Assembly: GCA_947653505.1 (NCBI GenBank)
Contig: CANTHI010000318.1
Span: 1 to 5,064 of the forward strand
Reading direction: 5' to 3'
Length of the DNA stretch: 5,064 bases
Source of the DNA: an uncultured Eubacterium sp.
Lineage (GTDB): Bacteria > Bacillota_A > Clostridia > Lachnospirales > Lachnospiraceae
Both the position numbers and the translations under genes were made by a program. The notes beneath the pieces were generated by a model, which searched no databases, was not told the DNA's origin, and saw only the letters and a list, made by a program, of their open reading frames with translations. How positions within the stretch are numbered: the first letter of the stretch is position 1; every line of letters begins with the position of its first letter. Below are positions 1 to 5,064 of this stretch, piece by piece.

Positions 1-45
1 ATACAAAGAAAGTGAAAGATTTCAAAGGAAAACCGCTGCTTCTGT

Positions 46-858
46 TTACCCATCCAGCTTCTTCATCTGGCTGATCAGCAGTGCTGCCTGAAAATCCGTC
101 ATGCGGTAGTTATATCCGAGTGACGTCTGCTCATAATACCACGGTCCCTCTGCACTATCTGATTCCATCCGCGATGGATCGCGGACAATTCCATGCGCAC
201 GCGCAGACAGCAGATTTTCATACAATGTCCTGTCATTGGTTGTCACCATCCCGCCTTCCCCGGACGTCACTGTCTTTACCGGATGAAAAGAAAAGCAGGT
301 CATGTCTGCCAGACTTCCTACCGGCCTGCCGCAATATGACGTCCCGATGGAATGCGCCGCGTCTTCGATTAAAGTCAGATGATATTTGTCACAAATTGCG
401 CGGATTTCGCGAAGCTTCACTGCCTGCCCCATATAATCCACCGCTACCACAGCTTTTGTTTTTTCCGTAACATGTGCCAGAATGCTTTTGGGATCAATCG
501 TATAGGTAACCGGGTCAATATCTGCAAATACAGGCTTTGCGCCGCAATACAATGCACAGTTTGCACTTGCCGCAAACGTAAGCGGCGTCGTAATCACTTC
601 ATCTCCTGCGCCGATGCCCGCTGCGATACAGGCACAGTGCAGCGCCGCCGTACCGCTGGAAACTGCTGCCGCATAATCCGCACCCGTATAAGCTGTCATC
701 ACATGTTCCAGCTTTGGCACTGTCGGCCCGCAGGTAATAAAGTCCCCCTCCAGTACCTTACAGACAGCCCTGATATCTTCCTCATCAATCCACTGCCTTC
801 CATAAAACAGACGCTCCTTACGCACAGGACATCCTCCGTTTACTGCCAGTTGTTCCAT
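46..858 (-). CDS. pseC: PseC-type sugar aminotransferase, C-terminally truncated
   Basis: This is a DegT/DnrJ/EryC1-family PLP enzyme. PseC transfers an amino group from glutamate to C4 of the 4-keto sugar nucleotide made by PseB, the second step of pseudaminic acid synthesis in the cytoplasm. Residues below are numbered from the first ATG, at 870. Visible marks are the N-terminal LAVNGGCPVR, the phosphate-binding SSGTAAL (71-77), EDAAHS with Asp170 for the pyridine nitrogen, the Schiff-base Lys199 in FSFHPVKTVTSGEGG, and GYNYRMTDFQAA (252-263). It ends in SQMKKLDG with TAA at 48-46, about 110 residues short of the usual 375-400, so the C-terminal domain is missing. A second in-frame TGA follows at 24-22. 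I prefer ATG 858 because the only Shine-Dalgarno sequence touches ATG 870 directly; GTG at 861 is also possible. The gene follows pseB by a few bases. The family is secure. Whether the gene is functional is doubtful: it may be a pseudogene, a frameshift or a sequencing error. DegT relatives with other 4-keto substrates are not excluded, but the adjacent PseB favours PseC. Confidence 0.87.
   Translation of the reverse strand: MEQLAVNGGCPVRKERLFYGRQWIDEEDIRAVCKVLEGDFITCGPTVPKLEHVMTAYTGADYAAAVSSGTAALHCACIAAGIGAGDEVITTPLTFAASANCALYCGAKPVFADIDPVTYTIDPKSILAHVTEKTKAVVAVDYMGQAVKLREIRAICDKYHLTLIEDAAHSIGTSYCGRPVGSLADMTCFSFHPVKTVTSGEGGMVTTNDRTLYENLLSARAHGIVRDPSRMESDSAEGPWYYEQTSLGYNYRMTDFQAALLISQMKKLDG
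830..846. repeat. 17-bp direct repeat, copy inside pseC
   Basis: CATCCTCCGTTTACTGC on the plus strand occurs here and again, identically, 38 bases away at 868-884. In this copy the minus strand encodes the AVNGG part of the family motif near the PseC N-terminus. The motif is conserved in the family, so this copy looks like the source if the repeat arose by duplication. Confidence 0.75.
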
Positions 859-867
859 CACTGCTGC

Positions 868-884
868 CATCCTCCGTTTACTGC
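868..884. repeat. 17-bp direct repeat, copy at pseB/pseC junction
   Basis: This is the second perfect copy of the 17-base repeat found at 830-846. Here it holds the pseB stop codon TAA, the GGAGG ribosome binding core and the upstream-most pseC ATG. It is read in a different frame from the other copy, because the 38-base offset is not a multiple of three. Confidence 0.75.
871..877 (-). promoter_or_regulatory. pseC ribosome binding site that decides the start
   Basis: On the minus strand the bases between the pseB stop and the first pseC ATG read ACGGAGG. The GGAGG core touches the ATG at 870-868 with no spacer, which is too close for normal initiation. From the same core the spacing is 9 bases to GTG at 861-859 and 12 bases to ATG at 858-856. 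One of these is therefore the probable start. Beginning at ATG 858 gives MEQLAVNGGCP, a natural N-terminus for this aminotransferase family. I see no other Shine-Dalgarno match in the end of pseB. Confidence 0.6.
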
Positions 885-1876
885 TGGTTTTCTACATCCG
901 TCACAAGCTTCTCTTTTAATTCCTCTACTCCAAGCCACTCCGTATTGGTACCGGAGCTATAAACAAATCCCTGTTTCACTGGCTTTCCTCCAGGAATCAC
1001 ATCCTGTTTTCCCCACCAGTTATAGTGCGGATAAATAATATAGTGATTCTCATATTCATATGTATGCGGTGAATCTTCCTCTGTCACCATGACTTCATGC
1101 AGCTTTTCCCCTTCCCGGATCCCCACTTCCGGCATGGAACAGCCCGGCAGCATCGCCTGTGCAAGATCCGTGATTTTAAACGACGGTATTTTGGATATAA
1201 ACGTCTCTCCGCCACGTGCTTCCTCCAGCGCTTTAATGACAAGCTCCACTCCCTGCTCCAGGCTGATCCAGAATCTTGTCATGCGGTAATCCGTAATCGG
1301 CAGCTGCGTTTCCCCCTGCTGGATGATATTTTTGAAAAACGGGATTACCGAACCCCGGCTCCCGGCCACATTTCCATAACGGACGACCGCAAATCTGGTG
1401 CCGTCTGCCCCGCTATAGGCATTTGCCGCACAAAACAGCTTGTCCGATACCAGCTTGGTACCTCCGTACAGATTGACCGGATTTACCGCTTTGTCGGTAG
1501 AGAGTGCGATGACTTTTTTTACTTTTGCATCTAACGCAGCATTAATCACGTTGAGCGCACCGTTTACATTTGTCTTTACCGCTTCATTTGGATTATATTC
1601 ACATGCCGGAACCTGTTTGAGTGCAGCCGCATGAATGACGTAATCAGCCCCGCGCATGGCCATGCGCAGTCTGGCCTCATCCCTCACATCCCCGATAAAA
1701 AAGCGCAGATTATCCGCACGTTCTTTATAGGCATGCTCCATTGTAAACTGCTTGTATTCGTCTCTGGAATAAATAATGATTTTTTTTGGCTCGTAGTGCT
1801 TTTGGACATAATCTACAAAATGATGCCCGAAAGATCCGGTGCCGCCTGTTACCAGAATTGTTTTATGATTCAGCAT
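878..1876 (-). CDS. pseB: UDP-GlcNAc 4,6-dehydratase (inverting), PseB
   Basis: PseB converts UDP-GlcNAc, with NADP, to UDP-2-acetamido-2,6-dideoxy-beta-L-arabino-hexos-4-ulose. This is the committed first step of pseudaminic acid synthesis, carried out in the cytoplasm. The 332-residue protein is a short-chain-dehydrogenase-fold enzyme of normal length for PseB. It shows the Rossmann glycine motif GGTGSFG (11-17), YSRDEYKQ (36-43), FFIGDVRD (59-66), HAAALKQVP (82-90), STDKAVNP (126-133) with the Asp128/Lys129 catalytic pair, and YGGTK (137-141) with Tyr137 and Lys141. It also has VVRYGNVAGSRGSVIPFF, ITDYRMTRFWI, the REGEKLHE motif, and a C-terminal FVYSSGTNTEWL that matches the PseB group rather than generic dehydratases. 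The start has AGGAGG (1887-1882) five bases upstream of the ATG. The gene lies 29 bases after the LIC12162-family gene and a few bases before pseC, so it is probably cotranscribed with both. All key residues are intact. The family call is firm, and the pseudaminic rather than other product rests on the PseB-specific pattern and the pseC neighbour. Confidence 0.95.
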   Translation of the reverse strand: MLNHKTILVTGGTGSFGHHFVDYVQKHYEPKKIIIYSRDEYKQFTMEHAYKERADNLRFFIGDVRDEARLRMAMRGADYVIHAAALKQVPACEYNPNEAVKTNVNGALNVINAALDAKVKKVIALSTDKAVNPVNLYGGTKLVSDKLFCAANAYSGADGTRFAVVRYGNVAGSRGSVIPFFKNIIQQGETQLPITDYRMTRFWISLEQGVELVIKALEEARGGETFISKIPSFKITDLAQAMLPGCSMPEVGIREGEKLHEVMVTEEDSPHTYEYENHYIIYPHYNWWGKQDVIPGGKPVKQGFVYSSGTNTEWLGVEELKEKLVTDVENQQ

Positions 1877-1905
1877 TTTTTCCTCCTATTTCCAGTTTGT
1901 CCTGT

Positions 1906-3681
1906 TTATTCTCCATCTTTGCAGTAACTGACAAATTCATCCAGCCATACTTTTTCCGGATGCTCTGGCATATAGATATATTTGCGTTTTATATATTCTA
2001 CTGCCTCCTGACGTGCAGTATCATTCCACCAGGCATCAATGTCTGTACATATTTTCTCCAGCTGCTCTGACAATTTCTCCCAAGTCTGTACCAAAATACC
2101 TGTTCTTTCCAGAAGCTCCATATCTTCCATCGCTAATTCCGACGCATGGTCTAATGAATACAATACAAGAACCGGCTTTTTTACATATAAAGCTTCTACA
2201 GCAGTCGTACACCAGCTCATTAAAACAACCAGCTTTGCCCTGCCCAGACTCTCATAATAATCGCTGCCGGTATCAAAGCATATCCCGGGAACATTTTTCT
2301 CCAGCTCCTCTTTTGTATGCCACCCATAATCTTCTGGAAACATCCGTACCACTATCCTGTTTTGCAGACCAGAACTAAGTGTCTGAAAAAAATGGATTTC
2401 TTTTTGTCTGTTCCTGGTATAATAAAGTGTATCCCTGTCAGGCGTGGATATATATTTATCATAAATGTAATTGACATACAAAATATCACGTTCTGACTGT
2501 GTATGCCTGACTGTCTTTCCTAAAAGCTTAGCCGCAGGCATACGCTTAAACTGGCATAGCCTTCTGTCTTCCTGCTCCCATCCCCATGTGTAAAAACAGT
2601 CACAAATCTCATATTCATGACGCATTAATCCCACACATTCAATTCCATAATTTCCCCCATGCTGAATATCGCAAAACTTTACATTTGTTTTTCTGATATT
2701 CATCAGATATATTTTAAAAACTTCATCTACCGACACACTGCTGCATGCATAAAATACAGCTTTCGGGTGCATCGCATATCTAAAAATACGTTCTGCTTTT
2801 TTATGCAGAAATGAAAATCCTTCCACATAAGCAACCGGAAGATTTTGTTTTAACAATTTCATCGCCAGCCCTGTAAATGCATCTGCTCCCGCAGGCAGAG
2901 TCTCTTTCCGGTTCCGCCATACGGTATCTGTACTGTCTGGCAGTTTTTTTCTTTCATTTCTGTTATAATCATAAAAATATCCCGTGATCCTGCGATCCAT
3001 ACACATTGCCTGTAAAATAAGCCTGTTTGGAAGATAACAGTTCTGCAGGACGACACTATCCTGCGTACGGCACAGATATTTTTTCACATACAATATCATG
3101 TGATATATTTTCCTGGCAGCAAATCCAAATGTTACCGGATAATTGCTGCGGACAGGCTTTTCATACAACCGTTTTTTTCTTATATGGATATGCTGCGGTT
3201 GCATTTCTTCATACAGCATGGAATACTGATACAGATGAAACTCATCCGTCTGATACAGTAACTCCCTATATTCTGCATAATCTACAGCTGTACAGCCGGC
3301 CAGTTCATACAGATCGCATTCATATTCTTCTCCCAGTTTTTCTGCTGCCAGAAGTTTTAAATATTTGTCATAAAAAGAACCCAGATACTGCTCCAGCCAT
3401 GAACCAAGCATAATCCGCCATTCCTCTTTGTTATAAGCAGTATGATGATAATCATTCAGCAGACTGACAGCACATTCTAAAATACATTCTTTCACATGAT
3501 ACAGATAACGCTCCGCTGCCTGAATTTCCTCCTCTGACCTCCAGTTTTCCGGTAAAATGGTGAAACTCATCTTTCGCTCACGGCACCACTGTATATTGTC
3601 CGTACACCGTTCACTGATCCATAAATAATGTTCGTAGCCAGACGGTACCGTTTGTCCGTCTGTCAGACCCAGATAATTCAT
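1906..3681 (-). CDS. LIC12162-family putative sugar transferase
   Basis: This 591-residue protein has no signal peptide or clear membrane segment, so it is probably cytosolic or membrane-peripheral. It resembles the LIC12162 family of putative transferases, large proteins found in surface-polysaccharide clusters. Visible family-like features are the N-terminal WRIMLGSWLEQYLGSFYDKY block (88-107), IQHGGNYG (339-346), which recalls the HG motif of Kdo and capsule transferases, and FYTWGW (363-368). Further on are RMFPEDYGW (446-454), YYESLGRAKLVV (475-486) followed by TAVEALYVKKPVLVLY, a pattern like the donor-binding half of GT-B enzymes, and IDAWWND (548-554). The length fits the family. The start is supported by AAAGGAG five bases before the ATG. 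It sits 18 bases after the GT4 gene and 29 bases before pseB. The reaction is unproven. From the context I infer transfer of a nonulosonic acid or a related sugar to a surface glycan or flagellin. The gene is visibly more AT-rich than pseB and pseC. Confidence 0.75.
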   Translation of the reverse strand: MNYLGLTDGQTVPSGYEHYLWISERCTDNIQWCRERKMSFTILPENWRSEEEIQAAERYLYHVKECILECAVSLLNDYHHTAYNKEEWRIMLGSWLEQYLGSFYDKYLKLLAAEKLGEEYECDLYELAGCTAVDYAEYRELLYQTDEFHLYQYSMLYEEMQPQHIHIRKKRLYEKPVRSNYPVTFGFAARKIYHMILYVKKYLCRTQDSVVLQNCYLPNRLILQAMCMDRRITGYFYDYNRNERKKLPDSTDTVWRNRKETLPAGADAFTGLAMKLLKQNLPVAYVEGFSFLHKKAERIFRYAMHPKAVFYACSSVSVDEVFKIYLMNIRKTNVKFCDIQHGGNYGIECVGLMRHEYEICDCFYTWGWEQEDRRLCQFKRMPAAKLLGKTVRHTQSERDILYVNYIYDKYISTPDRDTLYYTRNRQKEIHFFQTLSSGLQNRIVVRMFPEDYGWHTKEELEKNVPGICFDTGSDYYESLGRAKLVVLMSWCTTAVEALYVKKPVLVLYSLDHASELAMEDMELLERTGILVQTWEKLSEQLEKICTDIDAWWNDTARQEAVEYIKRKYIYMPEHPEKVWLDEFVSYCKDGE

Positions 3682-3699
3682 AGCGGCTCCTTTTCCCTG

Positions 3700-4902
3700 T
3701 CATTGCAGTCCTATCATTTCCAGATACCTGTTTACCATAATTTCTGCACGGAATTTTTCCTCATAGTCCTGTCTGCACTGCCTGCCAGATTGTATTCTTT
3801 TCTGCGGATGCGAAAGCAGCCATCCGGTCTTTTCCGCCATCTTCTTCACATCCCCGGCCGGCACGACAAATCCGTCTCTGCCATGTTGCACAACTTCTGG
3901 AATAGCACCGCAGGCAAAGGCCACTACCGGCACTCCGCACATCATCGCTTCTACCGATATCAGCCCAAAACTCTCTGCACAGACAGAAGGTACTGCCAGC
4001 ACATCAAACATATGGATATATTCTGAAGCATTACGGATTCCATGATAAATAAAGACATGTTTTTCTATTCCCAGGTTCTGGATAAGAGCCACACATTTTT
4101 TATAATAAGATTCATCATAAACATTGCCGATGATGGTAAAATCAATTTCCCTGTTTTTCTGTAACATCTTTTCAGCCATTCTGATATAATACATCTGTCC
4201 TTTATTCTGCAAAAAATTACCTATCATCAGAATATTGTTATGATCCGGATTCAGACGTATTTTCTGTTCGCTTTGTGCATCTGGCAATTGATGTATATCC
4301 GGTAATCCGTTTGGAATAATTGTGATATCTTTTTTGATAAAAGAACCGTTTAAAATAGCCCGTTTTGTAAATGCAGATACGGTAACAAGCTCCGTTGCTT
4401 CCCTGGTTAATTTTATATCATAAGGGAAAAACCGCAGTTTTAATAACATACCTTTTTGCAAACAGCCATGCAGCACACAGATTCTCTTTGATACTTTTTC
4501 CAGGTACGCGGCTCTTAACATCTGGTTACACAGATCATCTCCTATATATCCTCCATTATGTATCACAACGCAATCCGCCTTATGTTTTTTTATAAAATCC
4601 CGCATGACTTTGATATTATGTTTTTTCACCGGAGCATAACGCATCTTTCTGCATATCCGTTTTCCAATGCGTACCGCAGGATTTCCCCCGTACATATTTG
4701 CACAAACTTCTTCTTCAGAATAAACCGGAAGACGTATCAGTCTGTCTATTTTATAATAAGTTTCAGCAGGATTATTCTGATCCGAACATATGTATACCCT
4801 TCCTTTTCCCCGCATCTTTTTTTCTATTGCTGATGCTGTTTCATAAAATATTTTTACTGTTCCCCCATCTACACGATTGGAACAAAACATCAGGACATTC
4901 AT
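3700..4902 (-). CDS. Glycosyltransferase, GT4 family (GT-B fold)
   Basis: This 400-residue protein is a retaining, nucleotide-sugar-dependent glycosyltransferase of the GT4 type, expected at the cytoplasmic face of the membrane during glycan assembly. The N-terminal half opens with MNVLMFCSNRVDGGT, where a glycine pair follows the first strand as in GT-B enzymes. VTVSAFTKRAIL (173-184) and IIPNGL (195-200) mark the linker before the C-terminal Rossmann domain. That domain starts with ILMIGNFLQNKGQ and carries the E-x7-E motif, Glu310 to Glu318 in ESFGLISVE, followed by GVPVVAFACGAIPEVV and GRDGFVVP. Length and motif order are normal and nothing is missing. The start is preceded by GGGAG seven bases before the ATG and lies 13 bases after the stop of the upstream gene; the TGA stop is 18 bases before the next start. 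Sugar donor and acceptor cannot be read from the sequence. From its neighbours I infer a role in a glycan built with, or alongside, pseudaminic acid. Confidence 0.9.
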   Translation of the reverse strand: MNVLMFCSNRVDGGTVKIFYETASAIEKKMRGKGRVYICSDQNNPAETYYKIDRLIRLPVYSEEEVCANMYGGNPAVRIGKRICRKMRYAPVKKHNIKVMRDFIKKHKADCVVIHNGGYIGDDLCNQMLRAAYLEKVSKRICVLHGCLQKGMLLKLRFFPYDIKLTREATELVTVSAFTKRAILNGSFIKKDITIIPNGLPDIHQLPDAQSEQKIRLNPDHNNILMIGNFLQNKGQMYYIRMAEKMLQKNREIDFTIIGNVYDESYYKKCVALIQNLGIEKHVFIYHGIRNASEYIHMFDVLAVPSVCAESFGLISVEAMMCGVPVVAFACGAIPEVVQHGRDGFVVPAGDVKKMAEKTGWLLSHPQKRIQSGRQCRQDYEEKFRAEIMVNRYLEMIGLQ

Positions 4903-4915
4903 ATCCGCTCTCCCG

Positions 4916-5064
4916 TTAACCGCTTAAAACCACTGACAAACACTGCGGCATAAAATGGACAAGTATTTTCAGAAACATAACAAATTTCCTGTTCTTTAAT
5001 GCCAGATACAGCTCACACCTGTGAATAAATAATACCCGGACTGCCGCCAGTCTGGCAGCTTTCT
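4916..5064 (-). CDS. Partial upstream gene, C-terminal 48 residues, unidentified
   Basis: The minus strand is open from the window edge (first full codon 5062-5060) to TAA at 4918-4916, giving 48 residues that begin KAARLAAVRVLFIHRCELYL and end FMPQCLSVVLSG. The other two minus-strand frames hit stops within this segment. The stop sits just ahead of the ribosome binding site and start of the GT4 gene, the same tight spacing seen at every junction in this window, which supports it as a real gene end in the same operon. The fragment is basic and hydrophobic with no diagnostic motif. Such tails occur at the end of family 2 glycosyltransferases, but I do not recognise it and assign no function. 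Confidence 0.65.
   Translation of the reverse strand, partial: KAARLAAVRVLFIHRCELYLALKNRKFVMFLKILVHFMPQCLSVVLSG

Noticed and set aside
1..45. Bases after the PseC stop considered as the end of an insertion sequence
   Set aside because: Too little sequence remains to show a terminal inverted repeat, a target duplication or a transposase, so no mobile element is called.
379..1038. Plus-strand open frame of 219 codons opposite pseC and pseB
   Set aside because: It is rich in Cys, His and Arg with no recognisable motif, and lies fully antisense to two well-supported enzymes. It is a shadow of their codon pattern. The same applies to the other plus-strand frames, such as 1097-1534 and 3027-3413.
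2415..2423. Plus-strand extended -10 element TGGTATAAT
   Set aside because: There is no acceptable -35 at 16-18 bases, it lies antisense within coding sequence, and no gene follows on the plus strand. A similar TGTTATAAT at 2961-2969 fails for the same reasons.
2859..3056. Short minus-strand frame of 65 codons inside the 591-residue gene
   Set aside because: It overlaps the larger gene in another frame, and I recognise no motif in it.
5044..5058. Inverted repeat GCCAG-x-CTGGC near the window edge, considered as a terminator
   Set aside because: There is no T-run after it on either strand, and it lies inside the open partial coding frame.

Overview
The window is a tightly packed stretch of a surface-glycan or flagellar-glycan locus in which every convincing gene is on the minus strand. 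Strong AGGAGG-type ribosome binding sites, gaps of only 2 to 29 bases between genes, AT-rich glycosyltransferase genes and the protein families present suggest a Gram-positive Clostridia relative, perhaps Lachnospiraceae. That assignment is an inference from style, not from a marker gene.

Reading in the direction of transcription (high to low coordinates): the last 48 codons of an unidentified protein (5064-4916); a GT-B fold, GT4-type glycosyltransferase of 400 residues (4902-3700); a 591-residue protein that I place in the LIC12162 family of putative sugar transferases (3681-1906); PseB, the inverting UDP-GlcNAc 4,6-dehydratase (1876-878); and a PseC-type PLP-dependent aminotransferase (about 858-46). 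No promoter or terminator is visible between them, so they probably belong to one operon whose promoter lies beyond base 5064.

PseB and PseC catalyse the first two steps from UDP-GlcNAc to CMP-pseudaminic acid, a nonulosonic acid used on flagellin, capsule or other surface glycans. The other pathway genes (PseH, PseG, PseI, PseF) are not in the window. The GT4 enzyme and the LIC12162-family protein are the likely sugar-transfer partners.

The main anomaly is PseC. It stops after 270 to 274 residues, where the family usually has about 375 to 400. The stop falls just after the conserved GYNYRM...SQMKKLD segment, a second in-frame stop follows, and neither alternative frame clearly resumes the family sequence before the window edge. 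The pseB/pseC junction also carries a 17-base perfect direct repeat, and the Shine-Dalgarno placement argues against the first ATG of pseC. I see no RNA gene, CRISPR array, complete mobile element or clearly unprecedented system. No stretch longer than 300 bases lacks a gene.
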